Shown: positions 10,009 to 18,395 of the stretch, piece by piece
Position numbering within the stretch: position 1 is the first letter of the stretch
Layout of the letters: each line of letters begins with the position of its first letter
DNA from: Candidatus Hydrogenedentes bacterium ADurb.Bin170
GTDB taxonomy: Bacteria > Hydrogenedentota > Hydrogenedentia > Hydrogenedentales > CAITNO01
Length of the DNA: 64,000 bases
Direction: 5' to 3'
Assembly (NCBI GenBank): GCA_002070275.1
Contig: MWCY01000008.1
Location: forward strand, 24,438-88,437
Translations under genes and position numbers: made by a program
Notes under the pieces: model-generated
Database searches by the model: none
Seen by the model: the letters and a program-made list of their open reading frames with translations, nothing else
What the model was told of the DNA's origin: nothing

Positions 10009-10110
10009 AAGTGAAGCCATTGACGGATCCAAGGGTGAAGGCAGCTCTTGATCCTGTCACCCGAAAAGACCGTTTTTTTTCTGCCTCTTCACGCCAGTCG
10101 CCCCGGAAAT

Positions 10111-10139
10111 ACGACAATCATTATGTACTGTGCTAAAAT
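10111..10139 (+). promoter_or_regulatory. Probable promoter for the HtrA-type protease
   Basis: ACGACA (10111-10116), a 17-base spacer and TAAAAT (10134-10139). The -35 box matches consensus at four of six places. It is divergent from the aldehyde dehydrogenase promoter about 100 bases away. Confidence 0.4.
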
Positions 10140-10211
10140 GAGGCTCTTCGCGCCGGGGCGTACCGGCAACTTTTCCCAGGGAAACTCAATCGTTCTTGAA
10201 GGGACATCATC

Positions 10212-12266
10212 ATGAAAATATCCAGCACCAGCCGCACTCTCTGGCTGCTTCCCCTTTTTCTTTTCTCCGCTGCTTGCTCTCTGTTCGCCGATGAAAGACC
10301 AGATTCAATCACCGATCAGTTATCGTTGTCCATCAAAGCGGCTGCGGCCCGGGTGACCCCTGCTCTGGTTCGGATTCATGTCGTCGAGGCCTACTACAGG
10401 GAAGGCCGTGAAATGAAATCAGAGTCGTCGGGCAGTGGCGTGGTCATCGATGCACAGGGGCATGTAGTGACCAACCATCATGTTGCGGGGCATGCCAAAC
10501 AGATGAAATGCGTCTTCGCCGATAAAAGCGAGTATGCCGCAGAACTGGTAGGCACGGATCCATTGACAGATATTGCGGTGATTAAACTGAAAGGCGGCGA
10601 AAACAGCAGTTTCAATCTTGCGCAATGGGGTGATTCCAGCGCCGTACGTGTAGGCGACACCGTGCTTGCCATGGGCAGTCCGCTGGCGCTGTCCCAGTCA
10701 GTGACGCGGGGTATCATCAGCAATACAGAAATGACCCTGCCCTCCTGGATGAGCCAGATGGGCGGGCTGACTCTGGACGGCGAAAACGTGGGCGCACTGG
10801 TGCGCTGGCTAGCCCACGACGCACAGATTTTCGGTGGCAATTCCGGTGGTCCGCTTGTGAATATGGCAGGTGAAATCATAGGGATTAACGAGATCAGTTT
10901 GGGCTTGAGCGGTGCCATCCCGGGCAATCTGGCACGGTCGGTGGCGCAGGAACTGATTGCCTCCGGCTCTGTCCGCCGTGCCTGGGTAGGGCTGGAAGTT
11001 CAGCCCCGGCTCAAATCAGACAGCCGTTCAACAGGCGTTCTTGTCAGTGGAACCATTGCCGATTCACCTGCTCGGTCATCCGGGCTTGAACCGGGCGATC
11101 TTCTTTTATCGGTAGGCGGGGAGCCTGTAGACATCCGCTTTCCGGTGCAGCTTCCTGATTTTAACCTTATGATCACCCATCTCCCGATTGGCGAAGCCGT
11201 CGCTTTTGAAGTGGAACGGTCGGGTGAAAAGAAGATTCTGTCTGTAACGCCGGTAGAACGAGAAATTTTTGAGCAAAAGGAATATGAGGAAATTCAGTGG
11301 GGCATCACGGTACGCAATATTTCCTTCATGATGGCAAAGGAACTCAAACGGAAAAGTACGGACGGGGTGCTGGTAACGTCGGTGCGCTCGGGCGGCCCGG
11401 CGGGTGATGCGAAGCCACCGATCAGCACCAACGATGTTATTGTCTCCATCGGTGGTGAGACGGTGAAAAATGTCCGGCAGTTTCAGGAGGTAACAGAACG
11501 GATCACCGGGAATGCGTCTGAGCCCGTACCGACTTCGACTCTGCTGGAACGCAAAAATGACCACCTGTTGACTGTGGTAAAAGTAGGGATTCGAGAGCCC
11601 CGTGACCCGGGTCAGGAAGTGCGAAAAGCCTGGCTGCCGATTGAATATCAGGTGATCACCCGGGATATTGCCGGTTCTCTTGGCGATGAATCCTTGAAAG
11701 GCTACCGTGTGAGTCAGGTGTACAAAGGCGGTACTGCGGAAAAAGCGGGCCTGCTGGTGGGCGACCTGATTCTTGCCGTAGATGATGAGCCTATGACCGC
11801 CTCATCAACAGAGCACTACGAAGAATTGGCTGCTTTAATCCGTCAGTATTCCATTGGCGATACAGTGGCTGTGCAGGTAAAACGCGGTAATGAAACGCTC
11901 TCCCTTTCAATAGAACTGGCGGCATCGCCGAAACTCCCACGGGAAATGAAAAAGATTGAGGATGAGCATTTTGAGTTTACGGCACGGGATATCACCTTTT
12001 TTGACCGCGCGGCAGAACAGTGGGCGGAAAGCCAGTCGGGCATACTTGTGGAACAGGTGAAGCCGGGCGGTTGGGCGGCTCTCGGCAGTCTCACTCCGGG
12101 CGACCTGATTCTGGAAGTGAATGGGACGGCGCTATCCTCTGTCGACATAGCACGCAAAATACTGGGCGACCTCTCCGAGGAGAAAGCCCCTTCCATAGTT
12201 TTCAAAGTCCAGCGTGGCATCCGCACACTTTTTCTTGAACTTGAGCCTCAGTGGAGCAATAGTTGA
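10212..12266 (+). CDS. HtrA/DegP-type serine protease with four PDZ-like domains
   Basis: Probable periplasmic quality-control protease. A signal peptide (hydrophobic core 10-24, likely cut after LFA) is followed by a trypsin-fold domain with the triad His in VTNHHVAGH (about 88), Asp in TDIAVIKL (about 119) and Ser in GNSGGPL (about 210). Four PDZ-like units follow, each with a GLEPGDLLLSVGG-type core: about 265-345, 370-450, 500-570 and 620-680. DegP and DegQ have two, so this 684-residue form is long. The PDZ units probably read exposed C-termini or act as scaffold. AAGGGA before the ATG is a suitable ribosome-binding site. It is followed by the glycan operon, which has its own promoter. 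Confidence 0.9.
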   Translation: MKISSTSRTLWLLPLFLFSAACSLFADERPDSITDQLSLSIKAAAARVTPALVRIHVVEAYYREGREMKSESSGSGVVIDAQGHVVTNHHVAGHAKQMKCVFADKSEYAAELVGTDPLTDIAVIKLKGGENSSFNLAQWGDSSAVRVGDTVLAMGSPLALSQSVTRGIISNTEMTLPSWMSQMGGLTLDGENVGALVRWLAHDAQIFGGNSGGPLVNMAGEIIGINEISLGLSGAIPGNLARSVAQELIASGSVRRAWVGLEVQPRLKSDSRSTGVLVSGTIADSPARSSGLEPGDLLLSVGGEPVDIRFPVQLPDFNLMITHLPIGEAVAFEVERSGEKKILSVTPVEREIFEQKEYEEIQWGITVRNISFMMAKELKRKSTDGVLVTSVRSGGPAGDAKPPISTNDVIVSIGGETVKNVRQFQEVTERITGNASEPVPTSTLLERKNDHLLTVVKVGIREPRDPGQEVRKAWLPIEYQVITRDIAGSLGDESLKGYRVSQVYKGGTAEKAGLLVGDLILAVDDEPMTASSTEHYEELAALIRQYSIGDTVAVQVKRGNETLSLSIELAASPKLPREMKKIEDEHFEFTARDITFFDRAAEQWAESQSGILVEQVKPGGWAALGSLTPGDLILEVNGTALSSVDIARKILGDLSEEKAPSIVFKVQRGIRTLFLELEPQWSNS

Positions 12267-12293
12267 TTGACCTGTTCACATGCATTGATCCGC

Positions 12294-12322
12294 TTGCCGG
12301 AGCAGTCACAGACAGATATAAT
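12294..12322 (+). promoter_or_regulatory. Strong sigma70-type promoter of the surface-glycan operon
   Basis: TTGCCG (12294-12299), 17 bases, perfect TATAAT (12317-12322). Transcription would start near 12329 and run through the lipoprotein, the FGE-like gene and probably the glycosyltransferases. Confidence 0.65.
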
Positions 12323-12405
12323 AGGAACAGCAGTGGCAGTGCGTCGCTGCGAAGTGAGCAACTGTGCGCCTCCGACGCTATTTCGGGTTCTTTAAAGTTT
12401 TGATT

Positions 12406-13068
12406 ATGGCATTGATCCGGTTGATATACAAGAGCGTTTCGGCTTCCCTTCTGATTCTCGCCTGCCTTCCGCTTTTATGGAGCTGCAATTCCAAATCTGT
12501 ATCCGATGAGTATCCTGCCCCCGGCGAAATGCGTGTTGTTTCTGTAACACGACTGGAACGCCCGAAACAGACGCTCAACCTGATCCGGAACGGTTCGTTC
12601 AAAGACTGGATGCCGGGAAGCCCTATCTGTTCCGGCTTTTCAGCCCCGAATCCCGAGTTTTCCAAAGTATTTCGGGGGGAAACCGGCAACGGTGCGAATC
12701 TGGTTATGGTTCAGCAATGGAGTCGGGCGGAAACAAATTCCGATCCCTCTACCTGCCTCCACACGGTCGTTGACGCCCTGAAAGCGGATACAGAATACTG
12801 CCTTTCCGTGATTGCGGAAAGTGCGGGAAATGTTTCTGCCGTGCTGATGGCTGTCGAGCGAGACAGTCAGGGCGGGCTGGTTATGCTGAATCCGGACATA
12901 CTCAGCACACTTCCCGGCACTCAGCTGATCAAACAATATACGGGCACATTCCGGACGCAGTCGGGCGGTACTGTTCTGATCGGGGCAGCAGCCCGCTCTG
13001 CAGGCGGTAAAGATGCCGGAATCAAATGGCACGAGTGGCTTCTTTTTGAAGCATCCGAAAAAAAGTAA
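12406..13068 (+). CDS. Lipoprotein with carbohydrate-binding-like region, hypothetical
   Basis: I do not recognise a named family. From the ATG at 12406 the product has a compact lipoprotein signal: a basic start, a hydrophobic stretch and the Cys of LLWSC at about residue 27. A GTG at 12364 in the same frame would give a longer signal region. Neither start has a good ribosome-binding site. The mature part opens with LNLIRNGSFKDW, a phrase typical of jelly-roll carbohydrate-binding modules of the CBM4/9 kind, and ends in a strand-rich domain with KWHEWLLFE. It is the first gene behind the promoter at 12294 and is followed six bases later by an FGE-like gene. A surface glycan-binding role is inferred. 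Confidence 0.65.
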   Translation: MALIRLIYKSVSASLLILACLPLLWSCNSKSVSDEYPAPGEMRVVSVTRLERPKQTLNLIRNGSFKDWMPGSPICSGFSAPNPEFSKVFRGETGNGANLVMVQQWSRAETNSDPSTCLHTVVDALKADTEYCLSVIAESAGNVSAVLMAVERDSQGGLVMLNPDILSTLPGTQLIKQYTGTFRTQSGGTVLIGAAARSAGGKDAGIKWHEWLLFEASEKK

Positions 13069-13074
13069 GCGACC

Positions 13075-13863
13075 ATGGAGAGAAAAGACAAAAGACTGCT
13101 GCTTTTCCTGCTCAGTATCACATGCCTTGCGGGATATGCATTTGCAGAGCACCAGCCCGGTGAAACGCAGGACTTCGGCTCCATTCCTTTTGTATGGTGC
13201 CCGCCAGGCCAGTTTGTCATGGGCACTGGGAGCGCTGCTTCCGCCGAAGGCGACCCTTCCTGGTTCAGCGATGAACAGCCTGCGCGTGAAGTCACCATAG
13301 AAAAAGGCTTCTGGATCAGCCGCTCGGAGATTACCCGGGAACAGTGGGCGCTTTATATGCAGACGCGCCCCTGGGCAGGCGTGGACTCGGAGGAGAACTC
13401 CGCCCTTGCTGCAACCGGGATGGATGTGCGGGCATGTAGGGAATTTGCGGAAAAACTGGGAGACTCCATTAAAAGCAAATGCACGCTTCCCTCCGAAGAA
13501 GAATGGGAATATGCATGCCGGGCAGGAGGAACTGATCCGGAGTACGGCTGCGCCTCTCTGGAAACATTGGGGGAATATGCCTGGCATCGCTGGAACAGCG
13601 AAGGCGGGAAACTGCATCCCGTCGGCCAGAAAAAACCCAATGCCTGGGGCATCTCTGATATGCACGGCAACGCCTGGGAATGGACAGCAACACCTTATCT
13701 CCCGCTGCACAATACAGGCGAATCCGGGCTAAGCGGGTATTCGGTTATCCGGGGAGGAAGTGCGGCGGCAACTCCGGTATTTCTACGTTGTGCCTCACGT
13801 CTGGGCCGGGCGGACAGTGCCGGTTCCCCCCTTCTTGGCTTTCGGGTGATTATTGTTGAATAA
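13075..13863 (+). CDS. Secreted formylglycine-generating-enzyme-fold (SUMF1) protein, catalytic Cys missing
   Basis: The 262 residues start with a signal peptide ending near YAFAEH and continue as an FGE-sulfatase domain: FVMGTGS, EVTIEKGFWISRSEITREQW, LPSEEEWEYACRAGG, GISDMHGNAWEW, RGGS and a closing LGFRVI. True formylglycine-generating enzymes have two cysteines in the segment after GGS. Here that segment reads AAATPVFL before RCAS, so both appear absent. The protein is therefore probably a binding or structural relative and not a sulfatase-activating enzyme. It is six bases downstream of the lipoprotein gene, suggesting translational coupling. Known relatives without the cysteines include nonheme-iron and ligand-binding proteins. 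Confidence 0.82.
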   Translation: MERKDKRLLLFLLSITCLAGYAFAEHQPGETQDFGSIPFVWCPPGQFVMGTGSAASAEGDPSWFSDEQPAREVTIEKGFWISRSEITREQWALYMQTRPWAGVDSEENSALAATGMDVRACREFAEKLGDSIKSKCTLPSEEEWEYACRAGGTDPEYGCASLETLGEYAWHRWNSEGGKLHPVGQKKPNAWGISDMHGNAWEWTATPYLPLHNTGESGLSGYSVIRGGSAAATPVFLRCASRLGRADSAGSPLLGFRVIIVE

Positions 13864-13965
13864 TGCTCATAGAGTCCGCTGCTCTCCACGGACGCACCTC
13901 CGATTTTTCCGCTCCGGCAATGAAGGTTAATTTGTGTCGATCACCCTGAAGAAGAGAACCGGAAG

Positions 13966-16257
13966 ATGAAAAAAAAGCTGATCAGGCTGCTGCATCTACA
14001 CGATCTTTTCTGCTCTCCTACGCAATGGACGTATCGGCAGATGCTGAAAGAACGGGACAAAGCCTTCCCCCGGAGTTTTGAGCAGGTTCATTGCGATGGG
14101 ATTCCGGGCCTGGTTTCCATCATCCTGCCTGTCCATAATGGCGCACGTTATCTGTCGGAAGCCATTGAATCCGTGCGGGCTCAGGACTATCCGCACTGGG
14201 AACTTATCATTGTAGACGACGGCTCTACCGATGGCAGCGCAGCGATTGCTCTGGACTATACCCGACAGGATCACCGTATCCGGTATATCTATCAGGAAAA
14301 CCAAAAACTCCCCGGCGCGCTCAACACAGGCCACGCAGAAGCGAAGGGAGAATTCATCACCTGGACAAGCGATGACAACAGACTGAAGACCAATTTTCTT
14401 TCTGTCCTTGTACAGGAGATGAAGGATCGTCCGTCTGTGGATATGCTGTATGCCAATCTGGAAGTCATCGACGATGCAGGGCGCATTACCGGAACGCACA
14501 ACTACTACCGTGATTACCAGTATCCGGAAGGAAGCGGACAAATACAGCTTCCGCACCACGTCTCCATGCTGCATGCGTGGAATTTCATAGGCGCCGCATT
14601 CTTGTACCGACGCCGCGCAATTATCCTGCTGGGCGGCTACAGCGCCTATTGGTGTATTTGTGAAGATTATGATTTTTTTCTTCGTGTCAATGCACAGATG
14701 ACTGTTCGACATACACGCTTTTTAGAAGCGCTTTATCAATATCGGGTGCACCTGGCGTCACTCACCTCCCGGTCAGGGGATTCATTTATTGCAAAGAAAC
14801 TGGAAGCACTGCAGATTTTTGATGACGGACGCCGGGATCTTTTATCCGGGCCGGCAGCATGGTTTATTCAGGCTGACCCTTCAGCCGCCTGCTGCCACAT
14901 TCGGGATCAGTTAAAACAACTGGTGGCAGCTCAAGGTCATTTTCTTCCGGAAGGAGACATCTCCGCCATCCGTTGGGGCACACCGGTTATTTTTGTTTCG
15001 GTCACTGAAAACGGGGCTTCTGCACCTCCCCCGGAAGCATTTTTCTGTCATGCCCGCATACGGCTGGCAGCAGGCCCCACGCCTCCTTCCCCCGCAGATT
15101 CCGGCGACTGGACGCTCCGCCTTAGCACAGAAGCTCCCGAAGTTGCCCCCGGCAACCCTTTTCACTCCGGCGTTCTCTCTGCTTCAGAACCGGAAGTCCT
15201 GTTTCATCTTATGCACGCCCACGGCGCAGCACGCTTCCTGCAGACTTATGAAACTTTTGCCGCCGCACCCGAAGATAATCCGCCGGACATTTCTGTTCTC
15301 ATCTGTACAAACCGACGGATTGAATTTTGTGAAAGAGCGCTGCGCTCACTGATCCGGCAAAGTCTGGCTCCGTCCCGCTATGAGATTATTGTCGTCAACA
15401 ATGCTCCCGGAAAGCACGATTATCAGGCGGCTATTAACTCTTTTTCCCCGCCTCCGGGATTGAAAGTGCAGGAAATCCCCGCTTTGCCAGGCGGTCTGTC
15501 CTATGCGAGGAATGTGGGTGCAGCTGCGGCGCGGGGAGAAATACTGCTGTATATGGACGATGACGCGGAAGCGGATTATTGCCTGCTGGAAGAAACGGTT
15601 AACGCCTATAAAAGCCACCCGGCTGCAGGGGGCGGCGGCGGAAGTATTCTTCTTTCTCCTCCGGATCCGGCCCCGTGGTGGTGGGGTCCGGAACTCGCCC
15701 CTTTCTGGTCTGAATTTCGCCCTGATGAAAAAGAGTGCCGCACTGTTACAGACTGGCTGCAATTCCCCTACGGCGCGAATTTAAGTATAAGGCGGAAAGT
15801 TCTGTGGGCGATCGGCGGTTTCAGAAGCAGGTACGGTCCGGGCGGGAGAAAGACATCCTGGGGTGATGACACGGTCGTCTGCCTGCAAATCAGACAGGCC
15901 GGTCATGATATTCTTCTCACCCCGAAAGCCCGGGTTTTTCATCACGTCGATCCTGCACGTTTCTCGCTGTCGGAACTTTTTCGCATGTGCCGCCAGTCTT
16001 ACAGTACCATGTCACTTATGATTCAGGAAAAACGGATCCCGGCAAACATGAATTTTATCACTGCCGGGCTGCGTGCGGCGGTGCGTTTTGCACTGGCGCT
16101 GGTGCCGGTGCCGCATCCTCTATCGTGGAGAATCCGGCAGCTGGCACTGGCGCAAGGACTGATCGCCTGCTCCGTTGCGCTGCTGCGGTACGCGCTTTAT
16201 CCGCTTTTTACGCGTCCGCCTGAATCTGCAAATCCCCCATCTGAAAGGATCACGTAG
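13966..16257 (+). CDS. Two-domain family 2 glycosyltransferase
   Basis: A 763-residue cytoplasmic or membrane-peripheral enzyme with two GT-A (GT2) modules in tandem. The first (about 50-280) has VSIILPVHNGARYL, IIVDDGSTDGS (about 84) and TSDDN for metal and sugar-nucleotide binding. A less conserved linker spans about 290-440. The second (about 440-700) has VLICTNRR, LYMDDDAEAD (about 530) and WGDDTVVCLQIRQAGHD. Near the end are two hydrophobic stretches (about 700-750) that could anchor it. It probably adds two different sugars in sequence to a surface polymer. The stop codon overlaps the GTG of wecB by one base, so the two are coupled. A GGAAG ribosome-binding site stands close before the ATG. 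Confidence 0.88.
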   Translation: MKKKLIRLLHLHDLFCSPTQWTYRQMLKERDKAFPRSFEQVHCDGIPGLVSIILPVHNGARYLSEAIESVRAQDYPHWELIIVDDGSTDGSAAIALDYTRQDHRIRYIYQENQKLPGALNTGHAEAKGEFITWTSDDNRLKTNFLSVLVQEMKDRPSVDMLYANLEVIDDAGRITGTHNYYRDYQYPEGSGQIQLPHHVSMLHAWNFIGAAFLYRRRAIILLGGYSAYWCICEDYDFFLRVNAQMTVRHTRFLEALYQYRVHLASLTSRSGDSFIAKKLEALQIFDDGRRDLLSGPAAWFIQADPSAACCHIRDQLKQLVAAQGHFLPEGDISAIRWGTPVIFVSVTENGASAPPPEAFFCHARIRLAAGPTPPSPADSGDWTLRLSTEAPEVAPGNPFHSGVLSASEPEVLFHLMHAHGAARFLQTYETFAAAPEDNPPDISVLICTNRRIEFCERALRSLIRQSLAPSRYEIIVVNNAPGKHDYQAAINSFSPPPGLKVQEIPALPGGLSYARNVGAAAARGEILLYMDDDAEADYCLLEETVNAYKSHPAAGGGGGSILLSPPDPAPWWWGPELAPFWSEFRPDEKECRTVTDWLQFPYGANLSIRRKVLWAIGGFRSRYGPGGRKTSWGDDTVVCLQIRQAGHDILLTPKARVFHHVDPARFSLSELFRMCRQSYSTMSLMIQEKRIPANMNFITAGLRAAVRFALALVPVPHPLSWRIRQLALAQGLIACSVALLRYALYPLFTRPPESANPPSERIT

Positions 16258-17411
16258 TGCAACTTCCCATGAAAATAGCCATTGTCTTCGGAACAAGACC
16301 TGAAGCAATAAAACTGGCACCCCTCTATCTGCAACTGAAGAAGGAACCGGCTTGTTTTGAGCCTTTATTGTGGGTGACCGGGCAGCACAGGCAGATGCTG
16401 GATCAGGTAATGGCAACCTTTCATCTGGTCCCGGATAGGGACTTTAATCTGATGAAACCGGGACAAAGCCTTACTGATGTAACCTGTGCCGTCCTGACGC
16501 ATCTGCAGGATGCCTTCGCCGAACAACGTCCTGATCTGCTGATTGTTCAGGGAGATACAACGACAGTCTTCGCCGGAGCCCTTGCCGCTTTTTACGCCCG
16601 GATTCCTGTCGGACATGTGGAAGCCGGACTCCGCACCTGGAACAGACATTCGCCCTGGCCGGAGGAAATCAACCGGCAGCTCAGTTCTTCGCTGGCAGAA
16701 CTGCATTTTGCACCCACAGCCAAGGCGCGCGAAAATCTTTTGCGCACAAACATAGATGAACGTGCCATCTGGGTTACGGGCAACACGGTTATCGATGCGC
16801 TGGACATTGTTGTCAAACAGGTCAGCGAAAAGCCTCCTGCTTTCGCCGATGATTTTCCTTTGGATCTTCTTGCCGATGGCAGACGTATGGTTCTTGTGAC
16901 AGGACATCGGCGCGAAAGTTTCGGCAGCGGCTTTGAAAACATCTGCCAGGCGCTTCTGACACTGTCCCGGAAATACAGCGATACGGAATTTATTTATCCC
17001 GTGCATATGAATCCCAATGTGCGCAAACCCGTCAATGATATCCTCAGGGGACAGCATAACATCCACCTGATTGAGCCGCTCGCCTATGAGAACTTTGTCT
17101 GGGCAATGAATCGCGCTTATTTTCTGCTGAGCGATTCGGGAGGCGTTCAGGAGGAAGCGCCGCATCTTGGCAAACCTGTGATTGTTATGCGTGGCACCAC
17201 GGAGCGCCCCGAAGCGATTGAAGCAGGCACTTCACTGCTTGTGGGCACAGACCGGGAAAAGATTATCAATGTCTGCTCGACTCTGCTGGACGACGATAAC
17301 GCATACAAAGCCATGAGCCTCGCCGCCAATCCTTTCGGTGACGGTCAGGCGTCGGTGCGCATAGCAGAGGCGATCAAGGAACACTTTCGTCTTTTTCCCG
17401 AAAGACCCTAG
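16257..17411 (+). CDS. wecB: UDP-N-acetylglucosamine 2-epimerase (non-hydrolysing)
   Basis: Converts UDP-GlcNAc to UDP-ManNAc for surface polysaccharide assembly. The 384 residues have all the family blocks: FGTRPEAIK at the start, QGDTTTVFAG, HVEAGLRT (about 120), EEINRQL, TGHRRESFG (about 215), PVHMNPNVR and DSGGVQEEAPHLGKPV (about 295). The GTG at 16257 is chosen because AAAGGA lies seven bases before it; the ATG at 16269 is the start most homologues use but has no such site. It overlaps the upstream glycosyltransferase stop and is followed 18 bases later by another GT2. Confidence 0.94.
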   Translation: MQLPMKIAIVFGTRPEAIKLAPLYLQLKKEPACFEPLLWVTGQHRQMLDQVMATFHLVPDRDFNLMKPGQSLTDVTCAVLTHLQDAFAEQRPDLLIVQGDTTTVFAGALAAFYARIPVGHVEAGLRTWNRHSPWPEEINRQLSSSLAELHFAPTAKARENLLRTNIDERAIWVTGNTVIDALDIVVKQVSEKPPAFADDFPLDLLADGRRMVLVTGHRRESFGSGFENICQALLTLSRKYSDTEFIYPVHMNPNVRKPVNDILRGQHNIHLIEPLAYENFVWAMNRAYFLLSDSGGVQEEAPHLGKPVIVMRGTTERPEAIEAGTSLLVGTDREKIINVCSTLLDDDNAYKAMSLAANPFGDGQASVRIAEAIKEHFRLFPERP

Positions 17412-17428
17412 AAAGCGGCTGCCTTTTT

Positions 17429-18382
17429 ATGACTGATTCCTTTGTTCATCCTGTCATTTCCATCATCACTCCTGCCCGAAATCAGGAGAGGTATATACAG
17501 GAGATGCTGCGCAGCATTCAGGCTCAGTCCTTTCAGCAATGGGAATGTATTGTGGTGGATGATGCTTCCACAGACGGCACAGCGGATGCAGTCCATTCTC
17601 TGCATGATCCAAGAATTCGTCTGATTTCCCATGAAGTACGCCAAGGCGTTTCTCATGCGAGAAACACAGGCATGGCGCACGCCGCCGGTACATTTCTGTA
17701 TTTTCTCGATGGTGACGACCTGCTGTTTCCCGGGAGCCTTGAACGTTTTATTCGCTGCTTTGAGGCCCATCCACGGTATAGTGTTGTTTATGGAGAAGTG
17801 CAGATACTTGCGTCAGACGGAAGCCCCGCCGGAAAAGCAAAAGCCCCGTTATTTCATCCGCGTCCCACAGGCAATATCCTGACTGCCTTATTAAAACGTA
17901 ACCTTATTCCCACCGGTGCACTCTGTGTACGGGCAGAAACGGCACAGTCCGCCGGAGGGTTTAACCCGTCTCTTTCCATTGCGGAAGACTGGGAATACTG
18001 GTGCCGTCTCGCTTCACTTACGCCCTTTTTCTATCTGGGCGCCAAGCCCCTTGCCGGGTACAGAATCCATTCTGCCGGTACCTCCCGATCAGGAAAGTAC
18101 GGAGCGGACGCAGGGCTGTCTGCTGTTGATGCCATTTTTTCCAACCCTTCCATACGCCAGCAGGCAGGCGCAAAAAAAAGCGCCTCTTTAAAAAAAGAGG
18201 CGCAGGCATCAACCTATGAATACGCTGCAAACCACTGCCTTCGAAACCGGCAGTGGCAGGAGGCACGGCAACTGCTCCGCAAAACACTGGGTCATTCTTT
18301 TTTTCGGCCCCGCGCCTGGATACTGCTCTTTTTTGCCTGTATCGGATTCCTGCCAGGTTTTGTGGAGCGGCATTTGAAGTAA
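17429..18382 (+). CDS. Family 2 glycosyltransferase
   Basis: A 317-residue GT-A enzyme, likely transferring one sugar to a lipid-linked or surface glycan. Motifs are ISIITPARNQERYI, VVDDASTDGT (about 42), the DxD-type metal site YFLDGDDLLFP (about 93), and EDWEYWCRLA (about 190), which fits the usual acidic catalytic position. A C-terminal hydrophobic stretch (WILLFFACIGFLPGF) may sit on the membrane. It is the last gene of the plus-strand glycan run and converges on hldE, 14 bases apart. No clear ribosome-binding site precedes the ATG, consistent with coupling to wecB. Confidence 0.88.
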   Translation: MTDSFVHPVISIITPARNQERYIQEMLRSIQAQSFQQWECIVVDDASTDGTADAVHSLHDPRIRLISHEVRQGVSHARNTGMAHAAGTFLYFLDGDDLLFPGSLERFIRCFEAHPRYSVVYGEVQILASDGSPAGKAKAPLFHPRPTGNILTALLKRNLIPTGALCVRAETAQSAGGFNPSLSIAEDWEYWCRLASLTPFFYLGAKPLAGYRIHSAGTSRSGKYGADAGLSAVDAIFSNPSIRQQAGAKKSASLKKEAQASTYEYAANHCLRNRQWQEARQLLRKTLGHSFFRPRAWILLFFACIGFLPGFVERHLK

Positions 18383-18395
18383 TGCCCTGCCGACG

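Noticed and set aside
12640..13710. 356-codon frame on the minus strand opposite the lipoprotein and FGE-like genes
   Set aside because: It is antisense to two genes with signal peptides and a recognisable domain.
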